Origin: Proteus sp. FME41
GTDB lineage: Bacteria; Pseudomonadota; Gammaproteobacteria; Enterobacterales; Enterobacteriaceae
DNA: 53,617 bases
NCBI RefSeq assembly: GCF_014897315.1
Contig: NZ_JABUYL010000023.1
Coordinates: 1 to 53,617, forward strand
Direction of reading: 5' to 3'
The notes beneath the pieces are model-generated. The model was not told the DNA's origin, did no database searches, and saw only the letters and a program-made list of their open reading frames with translations. Of this stretch, positions 30,399 to 42,285 are shown piece after piece; position 1 is the stretch's first letter; every line of letters starts with the position of its first letter. Both the position numbers and the translations under genes were made by a program.

Positions 30399-32798
30399 AT
30401 GGCGATGAAAAAGTTGCTTATAGCGTCGCTGCTGCTGGGCAGCGCCACTGCATACGGTTCAGACGGATTCGTAGTTCAGGACATTCAATTTGAAGGTCTT
30501 CAACGCGTCGCCGTTGGTGCAGCATTACTGAACATGCCTGTCCGGGTTGGAGACTCGGTTGGTAATGATGATATCAGTCGAACTATCCGTTCATTATTTG
30601 CGACAGGAAACTTTGATGATGTTCGTGTTCTGCGTGACGGAAGCACACTGATTGTTCAAGTAAAAGAGCGTCCAACTATTGCCAGCATTACTTTCTCTGG
30701 TAACAAAGCAATCAAAGAAGAGATGCTAAAACAGAATCTTGATGCGTCTAACATTCGTATCGGCGAAACGCTCGATCGTACAATGTTGGCAAATATCGAG
30801 AAAGGACTTGAAGATTTCTATTATAGTGTTGGTAAATATAATGCAACCGTAAAAGTGGTTGTGACGCCTCTTCCTCGTAACCGTGTTGACTTAAAACTCG
30901 TGTTTACCGAAGGTGTTTCAGCAACTATTCAGCAGATCAACATTGTTGGTAATAAAGCGTTTTCTACGGCAGAACTTGTGAACCGTTTCCAACTACGTGA
31001 TGACGTACCATGGTGGAACTTAGCGGCGGATGAGAAATACCAGAAACAAAAACTTGCTGGTGACTTAGAAACCTTAAGAAGCTTCTATCTTGATCGTGGT
31101 TATGCGCGTTTTGATATCGAATCGACGAATGTCAGCTTAACGCCAGACAAAAAAGGAATTTACATTACCATTAACCTGAAAGAAGGTGAAAAATACACGG
31201 TAGAAAATACCGAAGTCAATGGTAATACGGCTGGCTATACCAAAGAGATCGAAGATCTTATCCAAATTACCCCCGGCTCCCTTTATAATGGCGCACAAGT
31301 TACCAAAACAGAAAATGATATTAAAAATCTGTTAGGCCGTTATGGATATGCTTATCCTCGTGTAATGACAAACCCTGAAATTAATGATGAAAATAAAACC
31401 GTTAAACTGCATGTAAACGTAGATGCAGGAAACCGTTTCTATGTTCGCCAAGTACGATTTGCGGGTAATGACATTACTAAAGATTCTGTTTTACGTCGTG
31501 AAATGCGTCAAATGGAAGGGGCTTGGTTAGGAAGTGATTTAGTTGAACAAGGCAAAGAGCGTTTAAATCGTTTAGGTTATTTTGAAACGGTTGAAACTGA
31601 AACTCAGCGTATTCCGGGTTCTCCTGATCAAGTTGATATCGTTTATCGTGTGAAAGAGCGTAACACAGGTTCTCTTAACTTTGGTGTCGGTTTCGGTACT
31701 GAAAGTGGCGTGAGTTTCCAAGTAGGTGTTACCCAAGATAACTGGCTAGGTACAGGTAATGCAGTTGCAATTAATGCGAGTAAAAATGACTACTCAACTT
31801 ATGCAGAATTATCTGTTACAGATCCCTATTTTACTGTAAATGGTGTGAGCTTAGGCGGTCGTATTTTCTATAACGATTTCCGTGCTAATGACGCTGATTT
31901 ATCTGGTTATACCAATAAATCTTACGGTGTAGATGGTACTTTAGGTTTCCCAATTAATGAATATAACTCAGCACGTCTTGGCTTAGGCTATACTCATAAT
32001 GGTTTGTCACGCATGGAACCTCAGGTTGCCATGTGGCGTTATCTTGAAAGTATGGGTGAAAAGTTAAGTGACAACTATAGTGATCGTGAATCTTTTAATG
32101 CGGACGACTATACTGTCAGCCTAGGTTGGACATTTAATAACTTAAATAAAGGCTTCTTCCCAACGTCGGGTGTAAGAAGTAATTTAAGCGGGCGTGTGGC
32201 GATACCGGGTTCTGACAACAAGTACTATAAAGTGACTTGGGACGGTATGGCCTATTACCCAATGGATGAAAAAGAGTCTTGGGTAACCCTGTTTAAAGGC
32301 CGTTTAGGCTACGGTGATGGTTTAGGTGGTAAAGAATTACCATTCTATGAAAACTTTTATGCCGGTGGTTCAGGTACTGTTCGTGGTTTCCGTTCAAATA
32401 ATATTGGTCCTAAAGCAGTTTATTTAAACCAGAAAGGAAAAGAAGGACAACCATCTTTATCAAGTGACGCAGTTGGTGGTAATGCAATGGCAGTAGCCAG
32501 CTTTGAACTGATTACACCAACCCCATTTGTGGATGATAAATATTCATCTTCAGTCAGAACATCTCTGTTTGTTGATGCCGGTACGGTGTGGGATACCAAA
32601 TGGAGCAGCACTAACTCTGATTGGACTGCGGGTATGCCTGATTTTGGCAAGGCAAGTAATATACGTGTTTCGACTGGTGTTGCGTTACAATGGTTATCAC
32701 CTTTAGGTCCGTTAGTATTCTCTTATGCTAAACCGATAAAAGATTACGAAGGCGATAAATCAGAGCAATTCCAGTTTAATATTGGTAGAACGTGGTAG
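30399..32798 (+). CDS. bamA: outer membrane protein assembly factor BamA
   Basis: A 799-residue Omp85 protein (E. coli 810) that inserts beta-barrel proteins into the outer membrane. The start is ATG 30399 ([14 protein letters not shown]), identical in layout to E. coli; the upstream TTG extension of 13 residues is rejected. The signal peptide ends near TAYGS. Five POTRA domains fill about residues 22-420, and a 16-strand barrel ends in FQFNIGRTW. The conserved loop-6 VRGF motif is present. The end of loop 6 is about ten residues shorter than in E. coli, and I see no cysteine anywhere in the protein, so the E. coli Cys690-Cys700 pair is absent. Confidence 0.97.
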   Translation: MAMKKLLIASLLLGSATAYGSDGFVVQDIQFEGLQRVAVGAALLNMPVRVGDSVGNDDISRTIRSLFATGNFDDVRVLRDGSTLIVQVKERPTIASITFSGNKAIKEEMLKQNLDASNIRIGETLDRTMLANIEKGLEDFYYSVGKYNATVKVVVTPLPRNRVDLKLVFTEGVSATIQQINIVGNKAFSTAELVNRFQLRDDVPWWNLAADEKYQKQKLAGDLETLRSFYLDRGYARFDIESTNVSLTPDKKGIYITINLKEGEKYTVENTEVNGNTAGYTKEIEDLIQITPGSLYNGAQVTKTENDIKNLLGRYGYAYPRVMTNPEINDENKTVKLHVNVDAGNRFYVRQVRFAGNDITKDSVLRREMRQMEGAWLGSDLVEQGKERLNRLGYFETVETETQRIPGSPDQVDIVYRVKERNTGSLNFGVGFGTESGVSFQVGVTQDNWLGTGNAVAINASKNDYSTYAELSVTDPYFTVNGVSLGGRIFYNDFRANDADLSGYTNKSYGVDGTLGFPINEYNSARLGLGYTHNGLSRMEPQVAMWRYLESMGEKLSDNYSDRESFNADDYTVSLGWTFNNLNKGFFPTSGVRSNLSGRVAIPGSDNKYYKVTWDGMAYYPMDEKESWVTLFKGRLGYGDGLGGKELPFYENFYAGGSGTVRGFRSNNIGPKAVYLNQKGKEGQPSLSSDAVGGNAMAVASFELITPTPFVDDKYSSSVRTSLFVDAGTVWDTKWSSTNSDWTAGMPDFGKASNIRVSTGVALQWLSPLGPLVFSYAKPIKDYEGDKSEQFQFNIGRTW

Positions 32799-32889
32799 CG
32801 ATGTAAGTAAAGTTGATGCCGGATTCACAATGCTGAAAAAGGCATCCGATTTCTGACAAAAATTATTTTTGGTTTTAAGGAGTTTAATC

Positions 32890-33387
32890 GTGAAAAAATT
32901 GTTATGTGCCGCTGCCCTAGGAATGGCATTGACCATGTCAGCAGGTGTTCAAGCCGCAGATAAAGTGGGTGTTGTGAACATCGGTCAAGTTCTCCAACAA
33001 ATTCCTAACCGTGATGCGGTAGAGAAACAATTGGAAAATGAGTTCAAATCACGTGATACTGAATTACAAAACTTAGGTAAAGCATTACAGACTGCAGTTG
33101 AAAAATATCAAAAAGATGCACCAACCATGAATGCAACACAACGTGCAAATACAGAGAAAGATCTGGTTGCTAAACGTGAAGCATATGCACAAAAAGCACA
33201 AGCTTTTGAGCAAGACTTTAGCCGTCGTCAAGCTGAAGAACGTAATAAAATCATGAAACGTGTATTAGATGCTGTTGACGCAGTAGCGAAGAAAGAAGGC
33301 TATGATGTGATTTTAGACGCTAACACTGTACCTTATTTCGCAGACGGTAAAGATATTACTGCTCAGGTTCAAAAACAGGTTAAATAA
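32890..33387 (+). CDS. skp: periplasmic chaperone Skp (OmpH)
   Basis: A 165-residue trimeric holdase (E. coli 161) that binds unfolded outer-membrane proteins on their way to BamA. The start is GTG 32890, with AAGGAG 7 bases upstream; the longer frame from 32869 runs through the ribosome site. The signal peptide ends at VQAADK. The mature protein has the long charged coiled-coil arms (about residues 45-130) between short beta segments VGVVNIGQV and DVILDANTVPYF. It is followed by lpxD after 3 bases. Confidence 0.95.
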   Translation: MKKLLCAAALGMALTMSAGVQAADKVGVVNIGQVLQQIPNRDAVEKQLENEFKSRDTELQNLGKALQTAVEKYQKDAPTMNATQRANTEKDLVAKREAYAQKAQAFEQDFSRRQAEERNKIMKRVLDAVDAVAKKEGYDVILDANTVPYFADGKDITAQVQKQVK

Positions 33388-33390
33388 TAG

Positions 33391-34419
33391 ATGTTTTCAA
33401 TTCGATTAGCTGATCTTGCTCAGCAATTGAATGCACAGTTACACGGCGATGGTGATATCACTATCGCCGGTCTTGCTTCAATGAGCCTAGCAAATAGCGA
33501 ACAAATTACTTTTCTTTCTGATAGTCGTTATCGTGAGAAATTAACAGAATGTGAGGCCGCAGCTGTTGTTTTAACAGAGGCTGATCTTCCATTTTGCCCC
33601 GTTGCTGCGCTGGTTGTGAAAAATCCTTATCTTGCTTATGCTCAAATGGCACAGATTATGGATTCCACACCAAAGCCAGCACAAGATATTCACCCGACTG
33701 CGGTTATTTCTCCTGATGCTAAATTAGGCAAAAATGTCTCAGTAGGGGCTAATGCCGTCATTGAATCCGATGTTGTTCTTGGTGATAACGTCGTGATTGG
33801 TGCAGGTTGTTTTGTTGGTAAGAAAGCACATATTGGTGATAATAGCCGTTTATGGGCAAATGTATCTATTTATCATGAAGTTATTCTTGGTAAAAACTGC
33901 CTAGTTCAATCGGGGACTGTGATTGGTTCTGATGGTTTTGGCTATGCAAATGAACGCGGTAATTGGATTAAAATTCCACAATTGGGATCCGTTATTATTG
34001 GTGATCGCGTTGAAATTGGTGCATGTACAACAATTGACCGAGGTGCATTAGATAACACAGTTATCGGTAATGGTGTTATCATTGATAACCAGTGCCAAAT
34101 TGCACATAACGTTATTATTGGTGACAACACGGCTGTTGCAGGTGGCGTCATTATGGCGGGTAGCCTAAAAATAGGGCGTTACTGTATGATTGGTGGAGCA
34201 AGTGTTATCAATGGTCACATGGAAATCTGTGATAAAGTAACGGTAACAGGAATGGGGATGGTAATGCGTCCTATCACTGAACCGGGGGTTTATTCTTCAG
34301 GTATCCCGCTACAACCGAACAAAGCATGGCGTAAAACAGCAGCACTTGTGTTGCGAATTGATGAAATGCAAAAAAGACTTAAGTCGCTAGAACGTCAAGT
34401 AGAAAATAGCGACAAGTAA
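33391..34419 (+). CDS. lpxD: UDP-3-O-(3-hydroxymyristoyl)glucosamine N-acyltransferase
   Basis: A 342-residue trimeric enzyme (E. coli 341) adding the N-linked hydroxymyristoyl chain in lipid A synthesis. The N-terminal uridine-binding domain is followed by a left-handed beta-helix of hexapeptide repeats from about residue 100 to 290, with the catalytic histidine in IAHNVIIGD. The C-terminal helix is [19 protein letters not shown]. It lies 3 bases after skp. A nested hairpin separates it from fabZ. Confidence 0.97.
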   Translation: MFSIRLADLAQQLNAQLHGDGDITIAGLASMSLANSEQITFLSDSRYREKLTECEAAAVVLTEADLPFCPVAALVVKNPYLAYAQMAQIMDSTPKPAQDIHPTAVISPDAKLGKNVSVGANAVIESDVVLGDNVVIGAGCFVGKKAHIGDNSRLWANVSIYHEVILGKNCLVQSGTVIGSDGFGYANERGNWIKIPQLGSVIIGDRVEIGACTTIDRGALDNTVIGNGVIIDNQCQIAHNVIIGDNTAVAGGVIMAGSLKIGRYCMIGGASVINGHMEICDKVTVTGMGMVMRPITEPGVYSSGIPLQPNKAWRKTAALVLRIDEMQKRLKSLERQVENSDK

Positions 34420-34453
34420 CAAAATACGTCATCGGCGATTGTTACCCATTTTG

Positions 34454-34494
34454 CGACCTGCGGGTTAACTCACTTTTTGAGTCACAGCAGGTCG
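34454..34494 (+). other. nested hairpin between lpxD and fabZ
   Basis: Outer stem CGACCTGC (34454-34461) pairs with GCAGGTCG (34487-34494). Inside it, ACTCA (34468-34472) pairs with TGAGT (34478-34482) around CTTTT. There is no T tract, so it is not a simple terminator; an mRNA-processing or stabilising element is possible. It sits in a 123-base gap in an otherwise tightly packed run. Confidence 0.6.
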
Positions 34495-34542
34495 TGTCAT
34501 TATTAATTAGACGCAGTTTTATTAGACAGGAAGAGTATTGCA

Positions 34543-34995
34543 ATGAGTGAGAATCATACTCTGCAAATCGAAGAAATTTTAGATTTACTTCCACACCGTT
34601 ACCCATTCTTATTGGTTGATCGTGTTCTTGATTTTGAAGAAAAGAAATTTCTAAGAGCAGTAAAAAATGTATCTTTTAATGAGCCTTTCTTTCAAGGTCA
34701 CTTCCCAGGAAAACCTATTTTTCCTGGTGTATTGATCCTTGAAGCCATGGCACAAGCAACGGGTATTTTAGCATTCAAAAGCGTAGGAAAGCTGGAACCT
34801 GGTGAGCTCTACTATTTTGCTGCTATTGATGGTGCTCGCTTTAAACGTCCTGTCTTACCTGGAGATCAAATGATCTTAGAGGTGGAATTTATTAAAGAAC
34901 GTCGTGGTGTTGCTCGCTTCAAAGGCGTCGCTAAAGTTGATGGGGAAATTGCTTGCGAAGCTGAAATGATGTGTGCTCGCCGCCGTGAGGTCTAG
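34543..34995 (+). CDS. fabZ: 3-hydroxyacyl-[acyl-carrier-protein] dehydratase FabZ
   Basis: A 150-residue hot-dog-fold enzyme (E. coli 151) dehydrating 3-hydroxyacyl-ACP in fatty-acid elongation. The catalytic His lies in [11 protein letters not shown] and the Glu in [11 protein letters not shown]. The start has [14 protein letters not shown]. Its position beside lpxD and lpxA fits the known competition between FabZ and lipid A synthesis for hydroxymyristoyl-ACP. lpxA begins 3 bases after its stop. Confidence 0.97.
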   Translation: MSENHTLQIEEILDLLPHRYPFLLVDRVLDFEEKKFLRAVKNVSFNEPFFQGHFPGKPIFPGVLILEAMAQATGILAFKSVGKLEPGELYYFAAIDGARFKRPVLPGDQMILEVEFIKERRGVARFKGVAKVDGEIACEAEMMCARRREV

Positions 34996-34998
34996 CCT

Positions 34999-35802
34999 AT
35001 GATAGATAAATCCGCAGTCATTCACCCTTCCTCGATTATCGAAGAGGGTGCGGTAATTGGTGCTAATGTTCGCATTGGCCCTTTTTGCGTTATTGGTGCA
35101 AACGTTGAAATTGGTGAAGGTACTGATATCAAATCTCACGTTGTTATCAATGGGCATACGCGTATTGGCCGAGAAAATCAGATTTACCAATTTGCTTCTA
35201 TTGGTGAAGCTAATCAGGATCTGAAATATCGTGGTGAACCAACGCAAGTCATTATTGGTGATCGTAACCTTATTCGTGAAAGTGTGACTATCCATCGTGG
35301 AACAACCCAAGGTGGTCATATTACAAAAATTGGTAACGACAACTTATTGATGATAAATACACACGTCGCTCACGATTGTATTATTGGTGATCGCTGTATT
35401 ATTGCAAATAACGGTACTCTAGGTGGTCATGTCACGTTAGGTGATTTTGTGATTATTGGTGGTATGAGTGCAGTTCATCAGTTTTGCCAAATTGGCTCTC
35501 ACGTTATGGTGGGCGGATGTTCAGGTGTGGCACAAGATGTTCCTCCTTTTGTTATTGCACAAGGAAACCACGCAACCCCTTATGGGCTGAATATTGAAGG
35601 GTTAAAACGCAGAGGTTTTGCAAAAGAAGATCTTCATGCTATTCGTAATGCTTATAAAGTCCTTTATCGTAATGGTAAAACACTAGAAGAAGCACGTGAA
35701 GAAATTGGACAATTGGTTGCTGATAATAATAATCCGCATGTCAAACTGTTCAGTGATTTTCTGGAAAACTCAGCAAAATCTAACCGTGGCATCATTCGCT
35801 AA
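34999..35802 (+). CDS. lpxA: UDP-N-acetylglucosamine O-acyltransferase LpxA
   Basis: A 267-residue trimeric enzyme (E. coli 262) starting lipid A synthesis by attaching 3-hydroxymyristate to UDP-GlcNAc. Left-handed beta-helix repeats fill about residues 1-190. The catalytic histidine (about 125) lies in [22 protein letters not shown] and GLKRRGF are conserved C-terminal features. It is tightly packed between fabZ and lpxB. Confidence 0.97.
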   Translation: MIDKSAVIHPSSIIEEGAVIGANVRIGPFCVIGANVEIGEGTDIKSHVVINGHTRIGRENQIYQFASIGEANQDLKYRGEPTQVIIGDRNLIRESVTIHRGTTQGGHITKIGNDNLLMINTHVAHDCIIGDRCIIANNGTLGGHVTLGDFVIIGGMSAVHQFCQIGSHVMVGGCSGVAQDVPPFVIAQGNHATPYGLNIEGLKRRGFAKEDLHAIRNAYKVLYRNGKTLEEAREEIGQLVADNNNPHVKLFSDFLENSAKSNRGIIR

Positions 35803-35809
35803 TTAGGAT

Positions 35810-36982
35810 ATGACCTTGTCAGGCCAATTATCTACTGTTCAGCGTCCGTTAGTTATCGGCTTAGTTGCTGGTGAAACGTCCGGTGATATCTTAGGCGCGG
35901 GTTTAATCCGCGCTTTAAAACAAATGCACCCTAATGTCCGCTTTGTCGGCGTTGCTGGGCCTCTTATGCAAGCTGAAGGCTGTGAAGCTTGGTATGAGAT
36001 GGAAGAGCTTGCCGTCATGGGGATCGTTGAAGTTCTTGAACGTTTACCTCGATTATTAAAGATCAGAAAAGATCTCACTCAGCGATTTTCAGCATTAAAA
36101 CCTGACGTTTTTGTGGGAATTGATGCACCTGATTTTAATATCACCCTTGAAGGCCGTTTAAAGCAAAAAGGGATCAAAACTATTCACTATGTCAGTCCAT
36201 CTGTATGGGCCTGGCGTCAAAAACGGGTTTTCAAAATTGGAAAAGCAACAGATATGGTTCTAGCTTTCCTGCCTTTTGAAAAAGCGTTTTACGATAAATA
36301 TCAGGTTCCATGCCGTTTTATTGGTCATACCATGGCGGATGCAATCGCCTTAAATCCGGATAAAAAAGCAGCTCGTGAACATCTAGGTATACCTAAAGAT
36401 ATAACGTGTTTAGCACTTCTTCCTGGTAGTCGTCATGCCGAAGTTGAGATGCTGAGTGCTGATTTTATAAAAACAGCTCAGTTACTAAAACAGCAAATTC
36501 CATCACTTCATATTGTCGTACCTTTGGTGAATACTAAACGACGTACACAATTTGAACAGATACATCAAGATGTAGCGCCTGAGCTTGAAATTCAATTACT
36601 TGATGGACAAGCTAGAGAAGCGATGACTGCTAGTGATGCGACTTTATTAGCATCAGGTACTGCTGCATTGGAATGTATGCTGACGAAATGCCCTATGGTC
36701 GTTGGTTATCGCATGAAGCCGTTAACTTTTTGGTTAGCAAAAAAATTAGTTAAAACACCTTATGTCTCGTTACCTAATTTGTTGGCAGGTCGAGAAATTA
36801 TCAAAGAGTTATTACAAGAAGAGTGTGAGCCAAGAGCATTGGCGGAACAACTTTTGCCTCTTTTAACAGATGAAGAAAAAGTACATCAATTAAAAGAGAT
36901 ATTTTTACAGCTTCACAGTGCTATACGTTGTAATGCGGATGAGCAAGCAGCGAATGCAGTATTAGAATTGGCAGAAAAATAA
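35810..36982 (+). CDS. lpxB: lipid-A-disaccharide synthase LpxB
   Basis: A 390-residue GT-B-fold glycosyltransferase (E. coli 382) joining UDP-2,3-diacylglucosamine and lipid X. Motifs: [16 protein letters not shown] at the N-terminus, [27 protein letters not shown] and [13 protein letters not shown]. The stop overlaps the rnhB start by one base (TAATG), indicating coupling. Confidence 0.97.
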   Translation: MTLSGQLSTVQRPLVIGLVAGETSGDILGAGLIRALKQMHPNVRFVGVAGPLMQAEGCEAWYEMEELAVMGIVEVLERLPRLLKIRKDLTQRFSALKPDVFVGIDAPDFNITLEGRLKQKGIKTIHYVSPSVWAWRQKRVFKIGKATDMVLAFLPFEKAFYDKYQVPCRFIGHTMADAIALNPDKKAAREHLGIPKDITCLALLPGSRHAEVEMLSADFIKTAQLLKQQIPSLHIVVPLVNTKRRTQFEQIHQDVAPELEIQLLDGQAREAMTASDATLLASGTAALECMLTKCPMVVGYRMKPLTFWLAKKLVKTPYVSLPNLLAGREIIKELLQEECEPRALAEQLLPLLTDEEKVHQLKEIFLQLHSAIRCNADEQAANAVLELAEK

Positions 36983-37572
36983 TGGAATTTGTATATCCCA
37001 AAGCAAATCTTATTGCTGGAGTTGATGAAGTCGGTCGAGGCCCTTTGGTGGGTGCAGTGGTTACGGCTGCGGTTATTCTTGATCCAGCAAACCCGATTGA
37101 AGGGTTAGCAGACTCTAAAAAGCTAACAGAAAAAAAACGTAATGCGCTTTATGACGAAATAAAAGAAAAAGCATTATGTTGGGCAATTGGTCGTGCAGAG
37201 CCTGAGGAAATAGATGAATTAAATATTCTTTGGGCAACAATGAAAGCAATGGAACGAGCGGTTGCTGGATTATCTATGACGCCTGATATGGTATTAATTG
37301 ACGGTAATCGTTGCCCAAAATTGCCAATGGCTTCTCAAGCTGTCGTAAAAGGTGATAGTTTAGTTCAAGAAATTAGTGCAGCTTCAATACTTGCTAAAGT
37401 CACTCGTGATAGAGAAATGGAAGAGTTAGATAAACTCTACCCTGATTATGGTTTTGCTAAACATAAAGGGTATCCAACGGTTTTTCATATGGAAAAACTT
37501 GCCTTATTAGGGGCAACACCTTATCACCGAAAAAGTTTTGCGCCTGTAAAACGTGCCTTGAATTTAAAGTAA
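36982..37572 (+). CDS. rnhB: ribonuclease HII
   Basis: A 196-residue RNase H-fold enzyme (E. coli 198) removing single ribonucleotides from DNA and RNA primers. The metal site includes [12 protein letters not shown] (Asp-Glu), [10 protein letters not shown] and the later Asp in VLIDGNRCP. It starts within the lpxB stop and ends 21 bases before dnaE. Confidence 0.97.
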   Translation: MEFVYPKANLIAGVDEVGRGPLVGAVVTAAVILDPANPIEGLADSKKLTEKKRNALYDEIKEKALCWAIGRAEPEEIDELNILWATMKAMERAVAGLSMTPDMVLIDGNRCPKLPMASQAVVKGDSLVQEISAASILAKVTRDREMEELDKLYPDYGFAKHKGYPTVFHMEKLALLGATPYHRKSFAPVKRALNLK

Positions 37573-37593
37573 TCCACAGAGTAATTAAACACT

Positions 37594-40500
37594 ATGGCAG
37601 ATCCTCGTTTTATCCATCTTAGGGTACACAGCGATTATTCAATGATCGATGGATTGGCAAAAACAGGGCCTCTTGTGAAGAAAGTGGCTTCGCTGGGGAT
37701 GCCTGCTTTTGCAATTACTGATTTTACTAACTTATGTGGGTTAGTGAAATTTTATGGTGCAGCACATGGTGCTGGCATTAAACCTATTATTGGCGCTGAT
37801 GTTTACCTTGAAACAGAATTATTAGGTGATGAATATGCTCATCTCACTATTCTTGCCCGCAATAATGTAGGTTATCAAAACCTTACCTTACTCATTTCTG
37901 AAGCTTACAAGCATGGCTATGGTGCTGCTGGGCCTATTATTAAACAAGAGTGGCTAACAACCTACAAAGAAGGGTTATTGTTACTTTCAGGTGGCAGAAT
38001 GGGCGATGTAGGTAAATTCCTACTTCGTGGAAACCGTGTTTTGGTTGATCAATGCCTTGAATATTATCAAACGCACTTTCCTGACAGCTATTATTTAGAG
38101 CTTATTCGTACGGGGCGGCTTGATGAAGAAAATTATCTTCATGAAGCCGTTGCTCTCGCTTCTGAAAAAGGCTTACCCGTTGTTGCGACTAACGAAGTTT
38201 GCTTTCTTGATAGTGATGATTTTGATGCCCATGAAATTCGTGTCGCTATTCACGATGGATTTGCCTTATCTGATCCCAAACGTCCTAAAAATTATAGCCC
38301 TCAGCAATATATGCGCACAGAAGAAGAAATGTGTGAATTATTTGCTGATATACCTGAAGCATTAGAAAACAGCGTTGAAATTGCTAAACGTTGTAATGTG
38401 ACAATCCGCTTAGGAGAATATTTTCTACCACAATTCCCTACAGGGGATATGAGCACCGAAGATTTCCTTGTCAAAAAATCTCAAGAAGGTTTAGAAGAAC
38501 GTTTAGCCTTTTTATTTCCTGATCCTGAAGAACGACAAAAAAAACGCCCAGAATATGATGAGCGTCTTGAAATAGAGCTAAAAGTCATTAACCAAATGGG
38601 ATTTCCTGGTTACTTCCTTATCGTGATGGAATTTATCCAGTGGTCTAAAGATAATGGTGTTCCTGTAGGGCCTGGGCGAGGCTCAGGTGCAGGTTCATTA
38701 GTGGCGTATTCACTTAAAATCACAGATCTTGACCCTCTTGAGTTTGACTTACTTTTCGAACGTTTTCTTAACCCAGAACGTGTCTCAATGCCTGACTTTG
38801 ACGTCGATTTCTGTATGGAAAAACGCGATAGAGTCATCGATCACGTTGCTGATATGTATGGTCGTGATGCGGTATCTCAGATCATTACATTTGGTACAAT
38901 GGCAGCGAAAGCCGTTATTCGGGATGTAGGGCGTGTTTTAGGGCATCCTTACGGCTTTGTTGATAGAATCTCTAAGCTTGTTCCTCCTGATCCGGGTATG
39001 ACGTTAGAAAAAGCGTTTGCTGCTGAGCCTCAGCTACCTGAAATTTATGAAGCCGATGAAGAGGTTAAGTCTCTTATTGATATGGCACGTAAATTAGAAG
39101 GGGTAACACGTAATGCAGGTAAGCATGCGGGTGGTGTGGTTATCTCACCAACCAAAATCACCGATTTTGCACCACTTTATTGTGATGCTGAAGGAAACAA
39201 CCCAGTTACACAATTTGATAAGAATGACGTTGAATATGCAGGTCTTGTTAAATTCGACTTCTTAGGTTTAAGAACACTAACTATCATTAACTGGGCATTA
39301 GAAATGATTAATGCCCGACGCACTAAAAAATCACTTGAACCTATTGATATTACGGCGATCCCATTAACGGATCAACGTAGTTTTGATATGTTACAGCGCT
39401 CTGAAACAACCGCGGTATTCCAGTTGGAATCTCGTGGTATGAAAGATCTGATAAAACGTCTACGCCCTGACTGCTTTGAAGACATGATAGCGCTAGTTGC
39501 TCTATTTCGTCCGGGCCCATTGCAATCAGGTATGGTAGATAACTTTATCGATCGTAAACACGGTGTTGAAGAGATTTCTTACCCTGATGTTAAGTGGCAA
39601 CATGAGAGTTTACAGCCTGTTTTAGAACCGACCTATGGTGTTATCTTATATCAAGAGCAGGTCATGCAAATTGCACAGGTTCTTGCTGGATATACGTTAG
39701 GTGGCGCGGATATGTTACGACGCGCAATGGGTAAGAAAAAACCTGAAGAAATGGCGAAGCAACGCTCAATTTTTGAAGACGGTGCTATCAAAAATGGTGT
39801 TGATGGCGAGCTTGCCATGCGGATCTTTGACTTGGTGGAGAAATTCGCGGGTTATGGATTTAATAAATCACACTCAGCGGCTTATGCATTAGTTTCTTAT
39901 CAGACATTATGGCTAAAAGCCCACTATCCTGCTGAATTTATGGCTGCAGTAATGACTGCGGATATGGATAACACGGAAAAAGTCGTCGGTTTGGTTGATG
40001 AATGTTGGCGTATGGGGTTAAAAGTTCTCCCTCCCGATATTAATAGCGGTCTTTATCATTTCCATGTAAATGATGAAGGAGAAATCGTTTATGGGATCGG
40101 TGCAATTAAAGGGGTGGGTGAAGGCCCAATAGAAGCGATTGTAGAAGCGCGCCAGCAAGGCGGTCACTTTAAAGATATTTTTGATCTCTGTGCCAGAACA
40201 GAAACAAAAAAATTGAATCGCCGAGTGATGGAAAAACTGATAATGTCAGGCGCATTCGATAAACTAGGGCCTCATCGTGCAGCGCTAATGTCTTCATTAG
40301 AGGATGCATTAAAAGCTGCAGACCAGCATGCTAAAGCTGAGGCTATAGGGCAATCTGACATGTTTGGCGTGTTAGCTGAAGCGCCAGAACAAGTTGAACG
40401 TTCTTATGCCAATGTGCCTAAATGGCCTGAACAAGTCGTTTTAGAAGGTGAACGAGAGACGCTAGGATTATATTTAACTGGCCATCCGATCACCCGTTAT

Positions 40501-41076
40501 CTAAAAGAAATTGAACGATATGCGGCAGGAACACGTCTAAAAGATTTAGTACCTACACCACGCGGTCAAATGGTGAAAGTAGCAGGCTTAGTGCTTGCTT
40601 CTAAAGTATTTACAACGAAACGAGGAAATCGAATCGGTGTGTGTACCTTAGATGATCGTTCAGGTCGCTTAGAAATTATGTTATTTTCTGATGCATTGGA
40701 TAAATACCAACATTTGTTGGAACAAGATAAAATTTTAATTGCTACCGGGCAGGTCAGCTTTGATGATTTCAATGGTGGGCTTAAAATGACAGTCCGCGAA
40801 CTTATGGATATCAACGAAGCCCGTGAAAAATATGCACGAGGACTTGCTATATCGTTATCAGACAGGCAAATTAATGAGCAATTATTAAATCGTCTTCGCG
40901 GCGTTTTAGAACCGCATCGTTCAGGCACGATACCGGTTCACCTTTATTTTGAAAAGCATGATGCCTGCGCCCGCTTGCGATTTGGTGCGACATGGCGTGT
41001 AACGCCAACTGATATGCTTTTAACGGATCTGCGAACTCTGCTGGGTAATGAGCAGGTAGAATTAGAATTTGACTAA
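37594..41076 (+). CDS. dnaE: DNA polymerase III alpha subunit
   Basis: A 1160-residue replicative polymerase (E. coli 1160). The PHP domain is at the N-terminus ([18 protein letters not shown]). The polymerase active site has [15 protein letters not shown] (two catalytic Asp, near 401-403), with [14 protein letters not shown] before it. Finger and beta-binding regions follow: [13 protein letters not shown], a helix-hairpin-helix and an OB-fold domain ([18 protein letters not shown]). The beta-clamp motif is QSDMF at about residue 920. Confidence 0.98.
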   Translation: MADPRFIHLRVHSDYSMIDGLAKTGPLVKKVASLGMPAFAITDFTNLCGLVKFYGAAHGAGIKPIIGADVYLETELLGDEYAHLTILARNNVGYQNLTLLISEAYKHGYGAAGPIIKQEWLTTYKEGLLLLSGGRMGDVGKFLLRGNRVLVDQCLEYYQTHFPDSYYLELIRTGRLDEENYLHEAVALASEKGLPVVATNEVCFLDSDDFDAHEIRVAIHDGFALSDPKRPKNYSPQQYMRTEEEMCELFADIPEALENSVEIAKRCNVTIRLGEYFLPQFPTGDMSTEDFLVKKSQEGLEERLAFLFPDPEERQKKRPEYDERLEIELKVINQMGFPGYFLIVMEFIQWSKDNGVPVGPGRGSGAGSLVAYSLKITDLDPLEFDLLFERFLNPERVSMPDFDVDFCMEKRDRVIDHVADMYGRDAVSQIITFGTMAAKAVIRDVGRVLGHPYGFVDRISKLVPPDPGMTLEKAFAAEPQLPEIYEADEEVKSLIDMARKLEGVTRNAGKHAGGVVISPTKITDFAPLYCDAEGNNPVTQFDKNDVEYAGLVKFDFLGLRTLTIINWALEMINARRTKKSLEPIDITAIPLTDQRSFDMLQRSETTAVFQLESRGMKDLIKRLRPDCFEDMIALVALFRPGPLQSGMVDNFIDRKHGVEEISYPDVKWQHESLQPVLEPTYGVILYQEQVMQIAQVLAGYTLGGADMLRRAMGKKKPEEMAKQRSIFEDGAIKNGVDGELAMRIFDLVEKFAGYGFNKSHSAAYALVSYQTLWLKAHYPAEFMAAVMTADMDNTEKVVGLVDECWRMGLKVLPPDINSGLYHFHVNDEGEIVYGIGAIKGVGEGPIEAIVEARQQGGHFKDIFDLCARTETKKLNRRVMEKLIMSGAFDKLGPHRAALMSSLEDALKAADQHAKAEAIGQSDMFGVLAEAPEQVERSYANVPKWPEQVVLEGERETLGLYLTGHPITRYLKEIERYAAGTRLKDLVPTPRGQMVKVAGLVLASKVFTTKRGNRIGVCTLDDRSGRLEIMLFSDALDKYQHLLEQDKILIATGQVSFDDFNGGLKMTVRELMDINEAREKYARGLAISLSDRQINEQLLNRLRGVLEPHRSGTIPVHLYFEKHDACARLRFGATWRVTPTDMLLTDLRTLLGNEQVELEFD

Positions 41077-41088
41077 AATAGGAATGTT

Positions 41089-42048
41089 ATGAGTCTTAAT
41101 TTTCTGGATTTTGAACAGCCAATTGCCGAGTTAGAAGCGAAGATTGATTCGCTAACCGCAGTTAGCCAACATGATGAAAAAATTGATATTAATATCGATG
41201 AAGAAGTTTCGCGCTTAAGAGAAAAAAGCCTAGAGTTAACGCGTAAGATTTTTTCTGATCTTGGTGCATGGCAAGTTGCACAGCTTGCACGTCATCCATT
41301 AAGACCTTACACACTGGATTATATCCATCGCATTTTTACGGATTTCCAAGAATTAGCAGGCGATCGCGCTTATGCTGATGATAAAGCGATTATTGGTGGT
41401 ATTGCGCGTTTAGATGGTCGTCCTGTGATGGTTATTGGTCACCAAAAAGGGCGTGAAACGAAAGAAAAAATCCGCCGTAATTTTGGTATGCCTGCACCAG
41501 AAGGGTATCGTAAAGCCCTTCGTTTAATGGAAATGGCGCAGCGTTTTAATTTACCTATTATCACCTTTATTGATACTCCTGGTGCTTATCCCGGTGTTGG
41601 TGCTGAAGAGCGCGGTCAATCAGAAGCGATTGCTCGTAACTTACGTGAGATGTCACGCTTTGGTGTACCTATTATCTGTACTGTGATTGGTGAAGGTGGT
41701 TCTGGTGGCGCACTAGCAATTGGTGTGGGTGATAAAGTAAATATGCTGCAATACAGTACCTATTCGGTTATTTCGCCAGAGGGCTGTGCGTCTATCCTTT
41801 GGAAAAGTGCAGATAAAGCACCATTAGCGGCAGAGGCAATGGGTATCACTGCAAACCGCTTAAAAGAGCTAAAACTGATTGATAACGTTATTCCAGAGCC
41901 TTTAGGTGGTGCACATCGTCACTATGATGAAATTGCCGTAGCATTAAAAGCACGTATTAAATCTGATTTAGAAGAATTAGATGTATTTGATGCAGAAGAG
42001 CTAACAAACCGTCGTTACCAACGTTTAATGGAATACGGTTACTGCTGA
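41089..42048 (+). CDS. accA: acetyl-CoA carboxylase carboxyltransferase subunit alpha
   Basis: A 319-residue subunit (E. coli 319) that with AccD transfers CO2 from biotin to acetyl-CoA, the first committed step of fatty-acid synthesis. Motifs: [38 protein letters not shown] and [15 protein letters not shown]. It starts 12 bases after dnaE and is followed by a terminator that closes the long plus-strand cluster. Confidence 0.97.
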   Translation: MSLNFLDFEQPIAELEAKIDSLTAVSQHDEKIDINIDEEVSRLREKSLELTRKIFSDLGAWQVAQLARHPLRPYTLDYIHRIFTDFQELAGDRAYADDKAIIGGIARLDGRPVMVIGHQKGRETKEKIRRNFGMPAPEGYRKALRLMEMAQRFNLPIITFIDTPGAYPGVGAEERGQSEAIARNLREMSRFGVPIICTVIGEGGSGGALAIGVGDKVNMLQYSTYSVISPEGCASILWKSADKAPLAAEAMGITANRLKELKLIDNVIPEPLGGAHRHYDEIAVALKARIKSDLEELDVFDAEELTNRRYQRLMEYGYC

Positions 42049-42080
42049 TTGAGTTATATTTTTGAAAGAATAAATAAGAG

Positions 42081-42107
42081 CCTCATGTTAATAGCATGAG
42101 GTTTTTT
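42081..42107 (+). terminator. intrinsic terminator after accA
   Basis: A perfect stem, CCTCATG / CATGAGG, has loop TTAATAG and is followed by six Ts. The end of the dnaE-accA transcript; the next gene has its own AT-rich leader. Confidence 0.9.
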
Positions 42108-42285
42108 CATTTATCGCGATAAAACTATCCCTATTGAGATGATATAACTGAGTTATATTAACAATAATTTATTATATATCAATATGTTAACCCGATCTCA
42201 AAAATAGAATTAATACACTTCCCGCCTAAAAGAATAACCATTTATGTCTATTATTGGATAGAGATTATTCAATGAGGAAAGTGTT

